From Selaginella moellendorffii (lineage: Eukaryota; Streptophyta; Lycopodiopsida; Selaginellales; Selaginellaceae): 64,000 nucleotides of DNA. Shown in pieces: positions 11,510-22,801 of the stretch. Position 1 is the first letter of the stretch. The number at the start of each line of letters is the position of its first letter. Location: the NCBI RefSeq assembly GCF_000143415.4, contig NW_003314397.1:64034-128033 (forward strand), written 5' to 3'. A program made the translations under genes and the position numbers. The notes below the pieces were generated by a model that saw only the letters and a list, made by a program, of their open reading frames with translations, searched no databases and was not told the origin of the DNA.

Positions 11510-12326
11510 GTGAACGATGCATTCTTTGATAAGAACTTTCTATCTATCAGTTCTGAAGATAAACACATGCTAGTCAAGTAAAACGCTTGTGCTTGGGATT
11601 TGGATAATGTTGGAAATGGCTGAGCAAACAAACAAAGATTACTTGACAAAATTGTTCAAGAATGCTCTATTGCTAGTGACTGACCATAAGTTACAATCAA
11701 AGCAAATGGACATTAGTTATGTGCTCTATGTAACATTTCTGGTGAGGAAAAAAGCAGATGCAAAAGAACTGTAAGACTTAGTTAATTAAAACTTACATGA
11801 AAACGTTTGGGATTTTCGATGTTTACAAAAAAAAACTCTACAAATGCTTGAGTACAGTATTGTTGCTCGGAATCTTTGCTAACTTGCATTTGCCCAGACC
11901 AGGCATCATTTCCAGCCAAAGAGAAGACAACGAGCGTTCTCTTGATCGATAATCATGCACTTATTTTAGGCTGGACTTAGCCACGGCCATTTTGTGGACA
12001 AGAGCAGCACTCATGAATCTGATTGCTCCAATGTTAAATGCTCTTACCATATTCTCAAAGGCTGGAAGCTTCCCAGCCGCCAGGTGTAGGGACAGATTTT
12101 TGCCACCTTCTCAAGATTCATGCGGCAGCTATCCATAGGATCATTGATTGTTCAAATTCAGGAGCTGTAATGGATCCGAAGCGAGCTTGCAATTTGGGTC
12201 AATGTGAGTCTCGTTCTAGAGCAGAATTGCCTCTCACAACGCTTATGCTAATCTTCCTTTTGTATAAGTTTTGCAGGCCTAGGGTTCGCTCTTTGTCGAG
12301 AAATCAACTTGTGTAAACATCCGTTG
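11510..12326 (+). other. Intergenic flank downstream of UGT4, no gene seen
   Basis: Duplicate of 2288-3092. No supported gene; it ends at the insertion site of the TIR element. Confidence 0.6.
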
Positions 12327-13370
12327 TATGGCGTGCAATTTGTAAAAGGGTGGATTTTACAACAGTGGATTTCACTCACACCACGTGTATGCCTGTTATT
12401 GGTCCATGTGTATTATGAGTGTGAAAAAAACACAAGCATAGAATACTTTACGAATATCCAATCTTTATGCCCCAGATGGGGCATCATGCCCATAGCAATG
12501 ACCCATGCTATGTATGGAATGGAGCCATTCATAGCCCATAGACCCATTCACCCATGCATTCGTAATGTTGCAAACCAAATGGACAATCGACTAAATTGCA
12601 TACCATACTACCTTATCTAGAGCACTATGTTCTCACATCTTGCTCTTGGCGCTCATGGCAAAAGAATTAAATTATCCTTTTTTGGCACACCTTTTTTAAC
12701 ATAGTGTCATAGCAAGTGTAAGTGAACTCCATCTAACTCCATCTAGAATTTGGGAGTGTGGCAGCCTTGATCGTCATCGACAGCCATCGCTGTGTCCTCC
12801 CCACATTGCCGACTGCCGCTGTGCTGCTCGCAATCATTGATGCTCCCATTGTTACCCGCCACAGCATCTAGGCAATCGTTGAATCCTCTTGCTTCCTCCG
12901 TCTTGCACTGTGATTCTTGAGGATGGAGGTCGCCAAGCTGGAGCTGCTGGGGATGAGCTGGATGGCAAGGCAGGGGAGAAGGCGATGACGAGTGATGGAA
13001 TCACTCCAGAACACTGGAATCTGGAGCCGTGATCGCAACCATTGTTATCAATCCCTAGCAGCACCACAGCTCTCCATACCACCCAAAATATCCCCTACAC
13101 CATAGCCAATAACAGATTGTACAGAGCATAGAATAACAGAGCACTAAAGTGCAAGGAAGCATCTCTTAAACCCGATGAATCCAAACTTGATGATATGTGG
13201 CATCTATATCTAGCCCATTGTTCATATTATGGGGACATCATTGACGCATTAAGCAAGCATCCATGGGGTATCCATGAGGCATCCAGATGACATTTAATGC
13301 TAAACCAATAGAAAACTGCCACATGGACATTGTATTGTGAGTGAAATTTGCCTACGAATTGCACGCCATA
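12327..13370. mobile_element. Non-autonomous TIR DNA transposon (MITE-like), 1044 bp
   Basis: The termini are perfect inverted repeats TATGGCGTGCAATT / AATTGCACGCCATA, and similarity continues inward (TTTCACTCACA is present in both ends). The flanks CGTTG at 12322-12326 and 13371-13375 form a 5-bp target duplication. The same junction can equally be read as a 15-bp TIR starting GTATGG with a 3-bp GTT duplication. The unit A sequence around 3090 is the intact empty site CCGTTGCC. No transposase frame is present, so the element must have been mobilised in trans. Superfamily is undecided. Confidence 0.9.
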
Positions 13371-13432
13371 CGTTGCCTTCCCCGCCAAGAAAACCATTCT
13401 AATAAATACCAATGAACCCTGCCAAGGAAACC

Positions 13433-15018
13433 ATGGCTTCTCGCAAGGTCCATGTCTTGGCGTTTCCAGCGCCCGCGCAAGGCCATATCTCCCCAATGAT
13501 CCATCTCTGTAAGTTCATCGCCCAAGATCCAAGCTTCACAATCTCCTGGGTCAATATCGACAGCCTCCACGACGAGTTCGTCAAGCACTGGGTGGCGCCG
13601 GCGGGGCTGGAAGCTCTGCGCCTCCATTCCATCCCATTCTCGTGGAAGCTCCCGCGAGGAGTCGACGCCAACGTCGCAGGAAATGTGGGGGACTGGTTCA
13701 CGGCAGCCGCGCGAGAGCTCCCCGGCGGCCTCGAGGATTTGATCCGCAAGCTCGGCGAGGAGGGCGATCCGGTCAGCTGTATCGTCTCGGATTACATCTG
13801 CGATTGGACCCAGGATGTGGCGGATGTGTTTGGAATCCCCAGGATCATTCTTTGGTCGGGAAACGTGGCATGGACGAGCTTGGAGTACCACATTCCAGAG
13901 CTTCTGGAGAAAGATCACATCTTTCCAAGCAAAGGTACGAATCTCTATTCTTCCCCTGTTCTTCCCTTGGAATTAAACGTTTCCCCAATTCTTCCCTTGT
14001 ATTTACCCTGTTCTTCCTTTGGAATACCATCAAATTTCCCCTGTTCTTCCCTTTGGAATTAACCTCCTCTGTTGACGCAGGGAAAGCTTCCCCGGACGAG
14101 GCCAATTCCGTGATCATCGATTACGTCCGAGGAGTCAAGCCCCTCCGCCTGGCCGATGTGCCCGATTACCTGCTGGCCTCGGAGGGCCAGGAGGTGTGGA
14201 AGGAGATTTGCATCAAGCGCTCCTTCGTCGTGAAGCGGGCGCGATGGGTCCTCGTCAATTCCTTCTACGACCTCGAGGCGCCCACCTTCGATTTCATGGC
14301 CAGCGAGCTCGGGCTTCGATTCATCCCCGCGGGGCCACTGTTCTTGCTCGACGATTCCAGGAAGAATGTCGTGCTTCGCCCCGAGAACGAGGATTGCCTT
14401 GGCTGGATGGATGAGCAGAACCCTGGATCGGTGCTCTACATCTCGTTTGGCAGCGTCGCGGTGCTGAGCGTGGAACAATTCGAGGAGCTCGCGGGAGCTC
14501 TCGAGGCATCGAAGAAGCCATTCTTGTGGGTGATTCGCCCTGAGCTCGTGGTGGGTGGTCACTCGAACGAATCTTACAATGGGTTTTGCGAGAGGACCAA
14601 GAATCAGGGATTCATCGTTTCCTGGGCGCCACAGCTGCGAGTTCTCGCCCATCCCTCCATGGGAGCGTTTCTCACTCACTGCGGATGGAATTCCGTCCAG
14701 GAGAGCATCGCGAATGGCATTCCAATGCTGGGGTGGCCTTACGGGGGCGATCAAACCACGAACTCTAAGTTCATCGTCGCGGACTGGAAGATCGGGGTTA
14801 GATTCTGCAAGACAGTGGGGCAGGGATTGATCGGGCGAGGGGAGATCGAAGATGGCATTAAAAAGGTGATGGATAGCGACGAGGGGAAGAAGATGCAGGA
14901 GAGAGTGGAGAACTTGAAGACCCTTGCGAGGAAAGCTATGGACAAAGAGCTTGGGAAATCGTTTCGTGGCCTCCAAGCATTCTTGGAAGATCTCAAAAGT
15001 TTGAAAGATCCATCGTGA
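13433..15018 (+). CDS. UGT5, family 1 UDP-glycosyltransferase, two exons
   Basis: Exons 13433-13934 and 14081-15018 give 479 aa; an upstream in-frame ATG at 13412 would add seven residues. The start at 13433 is preferred because it matches UGT1/UGT4. Catalytic His lies in PAQGHISP and Asp in IVSDYI. The PSPG box ends in the canonical DQ (PYGGDQ), unlike its neighbours. A few residues are inserted at about LLASEGQEV. It is the intact parent-type of the 5' half of UGT2. The PPR gene starts only 94 bp after its stop codon on the same strand. Confidence 0.93.
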
Positions 15019-15112
15019 GTGAGCGAAAGCAGTGAAATCCAGAAATAAAAGAAGTTTCTATCATGGAATGGTAGAGATCTACATGGGTCTTTCTCCATCT
15101 CCCTAGAGACGC

Positions 15113-17935
15113 ATGCCCAGTAGCCCAGAGAGGATTGGAAAGGATTTGGGCTCGTTTGCTACATTGCTTCGTGGATGCGCCACTCTTGCCGAGGGAAGAT
15201 GGATCCACTCGCGGATGATATCTGCTGGCTGCTGCGACAACGCCTACGCGGCAAATCTCCTTGTCCAGATGTATGGCAACTGTGGCAGCGTGGAAGAATC
15301 GTGGGGCGTCTTCAGTGCCATTCCCTGGCATCACCGCAACGTCTTCTCGTGGAATATCATGCTCGCAGCATTTTCCAGGAACGGGCATCCTGGCGAAGCG
15401 AGGAACTTGTTCGATCAGATGCCGCATCGCGACGTTGTGTCGTGGAACACACTCTTGGCGGGATTTGCACAGGTCTTTCAAGTTGGCGTAGCCAAGAACA
15501 TATTTGACAAGATGCCGGGTCGCAATGTTGTGTCTTGGAACTCCATCTTCGCAGCACTTGCCCAAGAGCGTCATTTGGAAAATGCAAAGGTTTGCTTTGA
15601 GGATATGCCCGAGAAGGATCTAGCGTCCTGGAACACAATGCTACATGCGTATGCGCAGCACGGTGAGCTCCAGAGCCTGGGCGAAGTGTTTCGAGAAATG
15701 CCGACGAGGAACGTTCTCTCTTGGACGGCCTTGGTGACTGCATTTGGGCAGAGAGGACATCTTTCTTCGTCGAGAACGCTGCTGGAGAAGATGCCGAGCT
15801 GGGATGCTGTCTGCTGGAACGTCGTCATCTCCTCGAGCATTCGCCACGGGAGCATGGACGAGGCGATCGGTATGTTTCATTCCATGCTTCACAGGAACGT
15901 TCTCACCTGGAATGGTATGGTGCAGGCTTATGGCGAGATTGGCGAGCTAGAACTCTCCCAGTCGCTGTTTCGGAAGATGCCGCAGTGGAACCTCTTCTCG
16001 TGGAATACCATGCTCACGGCCTATGCGGAGAATGGGCGCGTGGAGGACGCGAAACGAATGTTTGACGCTGTTCCTGTGGAGAACACAGTCTCGTGGAACT
16101 CCATGCTCCAAGCTTACTTTCTCGCTGGTCAAGCCGAGCAAGCCAAGGTGGATTTCCACCAGATGCCTCGCAAAGACGTGATCTCCTGGAACACGCTACT
16201 CGCAGTTTGTGCAGCCGGGAACGACTCTACCAGGGAGACGAGACAAACCTTTAATCTGACACCACAGGTGAACACCGTGTCGTGGAACATCATGCTGGCA
16301 GCGTATGTCGATCTAGGAGAAGTCGACGATGCAAAGCTATTGTTTGACGAGATCCCCGAGAAGAGTTCCGTGTCGTGGAATACAATGATTCAAGCGTTTG
16401 CGAAGAATGGTTTCCTGGACAAGGCCGAGAAGCTGTTCAAGGAGATGCCATGTAAAGACAAGCCCGTCTCGTCGTGGACTGTGATGATCTCGGCTTATGC
16501 TCTTAACGCACACATCGAAGCCGCGGAGCGCTTGTTTCACGACGAGGACATCACTCGAGACGTTGTTATGTGGAACGCAATGGTGGCGGCCTACTGCCAG
16601 ACCGGAGATGCGGATCGAGCAAGAATGGTTTTCCAGAAAATGCCAAGCCAGAACGTGACAAGCTGGAACTCGGTGGTCCAAGGATTTATTCGCAGAGGGT
16701 TCCTTGAAGATGGAAAGAGATTGCTGAGCAAACATCCAGAACCAAATGTTGTGACGTGGTCGATGATGCTCGCGTCTTACATCCAGATCGGCGAGCTCAA
16801 AGAGGCAACGTCGATCTTCCACCGGATGCCTCACCGGAGCATTCTCAGCTGGAACTCGATGGTTCAAGCTTTTATTGAGGAGGGATTCGCTGGCCGGGCC
16901 AGGGAGGTATTTGACAAGATGAGCAGCCACGACATGATATCATGGAACATCACCATCTCAGGCTACGCTCGCTCCGGAAAAATGGAAGAAGCTAAAGCAG
17001 CATTCGAAAACGCACCCTCTCGGAGTATAGTCGCATGGAATACCATGATCGCGGTCGCCACCCAGTGCCGAGACTTGGACGCCGCAAAATCACTTTTTGA
17101 GGAGATGCCGGAGAAGAACACGGTCTCCTGGAACACTCTCATCTCAAGCCTGTGTAGATTCGAGCAGCAAGACGCGGCGCTACATCTCTTCAAAGTCATG
17201 GACTTGGAAGGAGTTCCAGCGGACGAGGCAACGTACTTGATCGTCCTTGACGTGTGCGGAGATCTGGCAGCTCTCTCGGACGGATCAAGCATTCACAGCG
17301 ACGCGGCGGCCGTGAACTTCCACTTGAGCGTGAGCGTTTCCACCGCGCTCGTCAACATGTATGGGAGGTGTGGACGAGTGGAAACGGCGAGAAAAGTTTT
17401 CGACTCGATGCTCAAGCGCGACACAATCTCCTGGACGTCGATGATCAGCGTCTACTCCAACAATGGACGCTCGCACTACGCTCTCGAGCTTCTGTGGCTC
17501 ATGGAACGGGACGGATTCCCAGCCGACGCCATAACTTTCGTGGCTGTTCTCTCAGCTTGCAGCCACGCAGGGCTCTTCCGACAAGGCTGGGAGGTTTTCA
17601 CGTCGATGCATCACAGCTATGGCGTTGCTCATGGTGTGGATCACTACGGTTGCATGGTGGATCTTTTCGGACGAGCAGGGATGCTGGAAGTGGCCGAGCA
17701 ACTGGTGGCAAGCATGCCTTTTAGTTTGCGGGATGATCACCCAGGAAGAGATAGTGCTACCATGTCCTGGATGATGCTGCTAGCGGCGTGTAACAGCCAC
17801 TCGGATCCGGATCGAGCAGCCAGGATCGCCGCAGAGATGGAAACTCTGGCACCGGAAGTTAGTCCTGCGCTCTACGTCTTGCTTTCCAATGCTCATGCGA
17901 CATCCCTTGGTGAGGAAGAAACCGGCATTGATTAA
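15113..17935 (+). CDS. PPR protein of 940 aa made mostly of short (S-type) motifs
   Basis: Predicted organellar RNA-binding protein. A single uninterrupted frame encodes about 25 tandem ~31-residue repeats with the recurring V(V/I)SWNTM...A..GxxxxA...F..MP pattern, typical of S motifs in plant PLS-class proteins. Near the C-terminus longer P/L/S motifs appear (TFVAVLSACSHAGL, MVDLFGRAGMLEVAE). The protein ends at LLSNAHATSLGEEETGID, inside the region where an E1 motif would continue. No E2, E+ or DYW domain is present, so it cannot itself be an editing deaminase. No obvious transit peptide is seen at this start. The 94-bp spacing from UGT5 leaves little room for a separate promoter. The stop lies 65 bp from the stop of convergent UGT6. 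Confidence 0.88.
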   Translation: MPSSPERIGKDLGSFATLLRGCATLAEGRWIHSRMISAGCCDNAYAANLLVQMYGNCGSVEESWGVFSAIPWHHRNVFSWNIMLAAFSRNGHPGEARNLFDQMPHRDVVSWNTLLAGFAQVFQVGVAKNIFDKMPGRNVVSWNSIFAALAQERHLENAKVCFEDMPEKDLASWNTMLHAYAQHGELQSLGEVFREMPTRNVLSWTALVTAFGQRGHLSSSRTLLEKMPSWDAVCWNVVISSSIRHGSMDEAIGMFHSMLHRNVLTWNGMVQAYGEIGELELSQSLFRKMPQWNLFSWNTMLTAYAENGRVEDAKRMFDAVPVENTVSWNSMLQAYFLAGQAEQAKVDFHQMPRKDVISWNTLLAVCAAGNDSTRETRQTFNLTPQVNTVSWNIMLAAYVDLGEVDDAKLLFDEIPEKSSVSWNTMIQAFAKNGFLDKAEKLFKEMPCKDKPVSSWTVMISAYALNAHIEAAERLFHDEDITRDVVMWNAMVAAYCQTGDADRARMVFQKMPSQNVTSWNSVVQGFIRRGFLEDGKRLLSKHPEPNVVTWSMMLASYIQIGELKEATSIFHRMPHRSILSWNSMVQAFIEEGFAGRAREVFDKMSSHDMISWNITISGYARSGKMEEAKAAFENAPSRSIVAWNTMIAVATQCRDLDAAKSLFEEMPEKNTVSWNTLISSLCRFEQQDAALHLFKVMDLEGVPADEATYLIVLDVCGDLAALSDGSSIHSDAAAVNFHLSVSVSTALVNMYGRCGRVETARKVFDSMLKRDTISWTSMISVYSNNGRSHYALELLWLMERDGFPADAITFVAVLSACSHAGLFRQGWEVFTSMHHSYGVAHGVDHYGCMVDLFGRAGMLEVAEQLVASMPFSLRDDHPGRDSATMSWMMLLAACNSHSDPDRAARIAAEMETLAPEVSPALYVLLSNAHATSLGEEETGID

Positions 17936-18000
17936 AGTTGGTACATTGTTTATCTTGATAAATCTTTCAAATAATAGTTTCAGTGAATGAATGGTTTCAC

Positions 18001-19521
18001 TCACTCGTGATGGAGCTTCAAAGCCTTGAGATCTTCCAAGAACGCTTGGAGGCCACGAAACGATTTCCCATGCTCTTTGTCCATGGCTTTCCTGGCAAGG
18101 ATCTTCAAGTTCTCCACTCTCTCCTTCATTTCCTTCCCCTCCTCGCTATCCATCACCTTTCTTATGCCGTCCTCGATCTCTCCTCGCTCGATCAATCCCT
18201 GCATCGCGGTCTTGGAGAATCTAACCCCGATCTTCCAGTCCTCCACTATGAACTTACAGTTGGTGTTTTGCTCGGCTCCGTAAGGCCACCCCAGCATTGG
18301 AATCCCGTGTGTGATGCTCTCCTGGATGGAATTCCATCCACAATGAGTGAGAAACGCTCCCATGGAGGGATGGGCGAGAACTCTCAGCTGTGGCGCCCAA
18401 GAAACGATGAATCCCTGGTTCTTGGTCCTCTCGCAAAACCCATCGTAAGATTCGTTGGAGTGTCCGCCGACCACGAGCTCGGATCGAATCACCCACAAGA
18501 ATGGCTTCTTCGATGCCTCGAGAGCTCCCGCGAGCTCCTCGAATTGCTCCACGCTCAGCACCGCGATGCTGCCAAACGAGATGTAGAGCACTGATCCAGG
18601 CTCCTGCTCATCCATCCAGCGAAGGCAATCCTCGTTCTCCGGGCGAAGCAGCACATTCTTCCTGGAATCGTCGAGCAAGAACAGTGGCCCCGCGGGGATG
18701 AATCGAGGCCCGAGCTCGCTGGCCATGAAATCGAAGGTGGGCGCCTCGAGGTCGTAGAAGGAATTGACGAGGACCCAGCGCGCGCGCTTCACGACGGGGG
18801 AGCGCTTGATGCAAAGCTCCTTCCACACCTCGTTGCCCTGCATGTAATCGGGCACATCGGCCAGGCGGAGCGGCTTGACTCCTCGGACGTAGTCGATGAT
18901 CACGGAATCGTCCCTCCCTACGCGCGAATCGATCAGCCAAGAAGGGAAGAAAAGGGGAAATTTGAGGTAAATTTAAAGATTCATACCTCCGACAGGAAAT
19001 ATGTGATTCTTCTCCAGAAGCTCTGGAATGTGGTACTCTAAGCTCGTCCATCCCGCAGTGCCCGACCAAAGAATGATCCTGGGGATGCCAAACACATCCG
19101 CCACATCCTGGGTCCAATCGCAGAAGTAATCCGAGATGATGCAGTTGACCGGATCACCCTCCTCGCCGAGCTTGCGGATCAAATCCTCGAGGCCGCCTGG
19201 GAGCTCTCGCGCGGATGCCGTGAACCATTCCGCCAGATTTCCCAGCGCGTGGGCATCGGCTCCTCGTGGGAGCTTCCACGAGTATGGGATGGAATGGAGG
19301 CGCAGATCTTCCAGCCCCGCCGGCGCCACCCAGTGCTTGACGAACTCGTCGTGGAGGCTGTCGACATTGACCAAGGAGATCGTGAAGCTTGGATCTCGAG
19401 CGATGAGCTTGCAGAGATGGATAACTGGGGACATATGGCCTTGCGCGGGGAGTGGAACCGCCATGACATGGATCTTGCTACTGGGGGAGGAAGAATCACT
19501 AGAAGTTTGCAAGGATCCCAT
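18001..19521 (-). CDS. UGT6, family 1 UDP-glycosyltransferase, two exons
   Basis: On the minus strand, exons 19521-18987 and 18917-18001 are joined by a 69-bp phase-1 intron (GTATGA...CGTAG), giving 483 aa. The N-terminus has the Ser-rich extension and PLPAQGHMSP of UGT3; the PSPG box has HCGWNS and ends GAEQ. Exon 2 starts GRDDSVII where UGT3 has GRASPEEANSVII, an in-frame loss of five codons at the splice junction. It is intact and is the inverted paralogue of UGT3. Confidence 0.92.
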
Positions 19522-19559
19522 GATTTCCTAGCTCTCTCTTCCCACTCTGGACTGCTCAA

Positions 19560-19998
19560 GAATGGATCGATGCAGAGCTTATAAGCATATGGCTATCGCA
19601 GTCCACGAGAACCTTACATACAATAAATTATGTTATTTTGAATGCCATCCTATTCTAGCAAAACACGAATTGTTTTGGTTGCCAGCGTGAAAAGTAATTA
19701 GAATGTTCGAGCACGGCGCTAGAACAGCGTCAAACAATCTCCCAAATCTCCCTCAAACAAACTATAATTCCCGGATTGGTCCATTGATCCACCGATCATG
19801 GGAGTACTCTTCTATTGTGATTGTCAAGGATTCGCATGATATTTGCAAGCTAGAAGTCCACAATAATTGACAGTCTTGACTCTTGATAGGCATTTTGGGT
19901 CTAAAGCATTAAAGAAGTCATGGTCAAGTCAAAAAGCCTTTCAAGCAGCATTCTGTTGACTTGACCATATTCCTTTCGCGGTGTGCAAACCAGGATCC
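19560..19998. other. Divergent intergenic region between UGT6 and the DUF2921-like gene
   Basis: Non-coding, AT-rich sequence about 480 bp between the start of UGT6 (minus) and the ATG at 19999 (plus). No ORF is supported. The only clear structure is the W-box inverted repeat described separately. Confidence 0.6.
19920..19968. promoter_or_regulatory. Inverted W-box pair
   Basis: ATGGTCAAGTCAA (19920-19932) and its exact reverse complement TTGACTTGACCAT (19956-19968) are separated by 23 bp, 31 bp upstream of the ATG at 19999. Each arm carries two TTGAC cores, the binding core of WRKY factors. It could act on the DUF2921-like gene or on UGT6. Function is inferred from motif only. Confidence 0.5.
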
Positions 19999-22502
19999 AT
20001 GGCTATGGCGCTTCTCATCCGTGTCTTGGATGTAGTCTTCCTGCTTGGCTTCCTCCAAGGTATGCACTCTTTGGCCACTGCTGAATCGAACGACGAGAGC
20101 TTGCCCTTCGAGGAGCTCCTTTACTTGTATCCATCATCTCACAGCTCCTTGGTATACCAAGGCCATACAGCTCTTAGGCTCTCGGGATCCAAAAACTTGA
20201 AGAATGGTGTAGTTTCTGGATCACTCTCTACCCCAGGGGTCATTCACGGGAGTGTTTAATTCTACCTCCAGGCAGCTGCTTGCAAAGGTCTGCCTTTTCA
20301 AGAGACTTTCAAATGGTTCGCATCCAGATTGCAAGGTCTCGCTCGCTCTAGATTATCCTTCGGTGGCCGCCATGCCTGTAATCACGGGTCAGCTTCGAAG
20401 CTTGGGTTACTACTTTTGCCCGATCTACATTGTGGGAAATCCTGCAGGGAACTATACGTACACGAGGCTCGAAGATGCATTGGCTGGCTGCCAAGGCTTG
20501 ACGAAGGACGCTATGGAGAAAGCCACCATGGAGGAATCTGATCGCCGGCCATTAACGACAAGGGACGATGTTCACTTCTTGTCCTCGAGCGGTCAATGCA
20601 GCAGCAGCACGCAACGTTGTCATCCATTTGGAAACTCCAGCAGCATTGATCTTCGTGCGGTCGCCGAGTGTGCTAGCTTTGAATCTAACCAGGGAAGGAA
20701 ATGAACTTGTGCATGGTTTTCTCGAGCTGGATATCTGGAAGACCAAGTTCTCGCGGTGGAAGGGTTCGAGAAATCCGGGAAGCTCTGCTTGGTGGCGTGT
20801 CAAACTGTGGCATTTGATTCTTCTGCGCCAGACTGTTCTATCCATGCAAGCATTGACATGAGCTTGGCAAGCTTTGACATTCATCAAAGATCTCATGTCA
20901 AGGGAATCATCACGAGCCTGAGGCCGAAGTCGGATGCTATGTTTTTCGAGCCACTCTCTTTCGGAGACATTGCATCCTCCTCAAACTTCATCCTCGACTT
21001 CGTTCGCACTCGCGAGGTCTACGCTTACTCCAAAGTTGAGGATGCTGAAAAACACTGCCGTGATCTCGTCAAGGATCCATCGCCACAAGCAACCGATTAT
21101 CCGGACGGTTTGTCTATCGATGATTTCCGCGTCGATGGAAGAACTTCCGCGATCGAAGATGTATACGCTCTTGATGAAGGAACAACGATGGTGGCTGCAG
21201 CTCTTCCGGAATCTGTAGCATCCGAAAGCGAGTTTGCAGCGGATGAGGTTCTCATAACACCTCTCACATTTGAAAACAGGTTTCGTTGGTACCCGGACAC
21301 GATCAAGAACAAGAAACGAATGAACGCCAGCTTCGATATCTTTGCTGCTCTCACTCACTCTAGAACACCACGTCGCCGCCGAAGGCTTTTACGACGTTGG
21401 TCGAGGAACAGCATGCATGGTGGGTTGCAAAGCTGTTGACAACAACGATACATTTCATGATTTGGAGCAAGGAAAGGATTGCAAAATCTCCGTCCGGATC
21501 CATTATCCCCGAGACTCGGAAACCAAGCCTCGCCTTGTTGTGGGATCCATCTCCAGCTTGCGAGACAAAGACGATGCTCTATACTTCTCCCCCTTCGACG
21601 TCTCTGCAAATTATTCGATGGTCACCAAGCAAGCTAGAAACATATTGGAGCGGGACAAGATGAAGACAAGCGTGAAAACCTTGACACTCTCTCTCGAGGT
21701 GGCGGCTATCACATTCCAGCTTATACGAAGCAATCACCAACAAAAAGCTCGTCCTTACGTTTCTCTGGTGATGTTATTTGGCCTTGCCATGGCACACACG
21801 CAAGGAATTATGATCAATTTGGGCTTGAGCTTGGGATTCATAGACTCACAGACATACAGGATAACAACACCGATACCCCGCTACCAATTTACAGATAGGC
21901 TGGATCTCATGCATGAGACAGTAGAACGTCGCTCGCAAGAGAGCAAATCCCTCCAAATGGCGATGCATTCCATCGCCCTAGTGTTACTCTCGCAGCTGGT
22001 TCGTTTGGTCTGGAAAGCACGAAGCCCCGAGATAGACGACGAGAGCAGTACTGAGCCTGAGACTTCGGATGGAGATCAGAAACTAGAAAATCATCCCGGG
22101 ATCGTGGAGGAAACAAACGTCTTGATGGTTTGCTTGCCAGCTTATGCGTTTATCACGGCGTGTGGAACTTTGTTTCTCGGTCACTACGTGGGGCTGTTTT
22201 CAGCATATGGAGAGCTGCTCAGGGATTTCTTCCTGGTTCCACAGATCAGTAGATATCGTAACTGGTCGAACATCGGTCTCCAGTCTCCAGCTTTGTCCAC
22301 AGTTTTCTACGTGGGGACGACACTAGCGAGGGTTGCCTGGCGTGTCAACAACGTTTGGAATGGCTGGAACCAAGACCAGGGAATTCAAAGATTTGGCCTT
22401 TGGAATCAAGTGGAGGGATGCTCTGGTCTTCTTTGGAACGCTGGAGTTGTGTGTGGAACTTCCTTTATAGCGTGGATTATCTTCTGGCAACACACATCAT
22501 GA
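19999..22502 (+). pseudogene. DUF2921-like multi-pass membrane protein gene, disrupted
   Basis: The N-terminus is a signal peptide (MAMALLIRVLDVVFLLGFL...LATA). The extracellular-type region repeats the pattern 'EG.Y......CMVGC...DC.I.V......G.I.S...K.D.LYF.P' seen in plant DUF2921 proteins (for example GRGTACMVGCKAV, DDALYFSPFDV). The C-terminus has four to five hydrophobic segments (around SLVMLFGLAMAH, IALVLLSQLVRLVW, CLPAYAFITACGTLFLG, GTSFIAWIIFW). The frame is broken three times: a 1-nt shift at about 20250, an in-frame TGA at 20702-20704, and a second shift at about 21355 in a CACTCACT run. No plausible introns explain these, so it is probably a pseudogene, or less likely carries assembly errors. 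Fragments of its 3' part recur before both CHAT genes. Confidence 0.75.
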
Positions 22503-22801
22503 ACTCATTTTGTCAATGGAAGTGAAAGTCAATGAAGGTCAAAATTTTCTACAGAAACATATATAATAAATTGTGTAAAAATTTTAAAAAAAACGTATTA
22601 CTTTAATATGTTTAGTATACTTAGATTACATTTAATATATTTTATAAGTTCTAATATCAATTATAAAGAAATAATAAGTACCACACAAATATGCATTGAA
22701 ATGGTGATTTTGTTACTATTAATAGTGCTAGTGAGAGACTATTATTTATTTTTGTAACTATGAAATTCAATACTGTGATTAATATATTAATAAAATAGAT
22801 G
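22503..22801. other. AT-rich spacer, no gene seen
   Basis: Very AT-rich sequence between the DUF2921-like gene and the retrotransposon. The last four bases (GATG, 22798-22801) are one copy of the outer element's target duplication. Confidence 0.6.

Larger units (their letters stand above)
9184..13420 (+). repeat. Right copy (unit B) of the segmental duplication
   Basis: This is collinear with 1-3150. Positions 9184-12326 match 1-3092, and 13371-13420 continues the match after a 1.04-kb TIR element that unit A lacks. Beyond this the units diverge: unit B has an intact UGT5, a full PPR gene and an inverted UGT6, whereas unit A has the chimeric UGT2, a different truncated PPR and UGT3. Confidence 0.9.

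Noticed and set aside
12309-13082. Short ORFs inside the TIR element as a possible transposase
   Set aside because: Too short, no DDE or zinc-finger motif; the element is better seen as non-autonomous.
20000-21440. Introns to rescue the DUF2921-like frame
   Set aside because: No GT-AG pair of typical size spans the frame changes; homologous sequence runs straight through each lesion.
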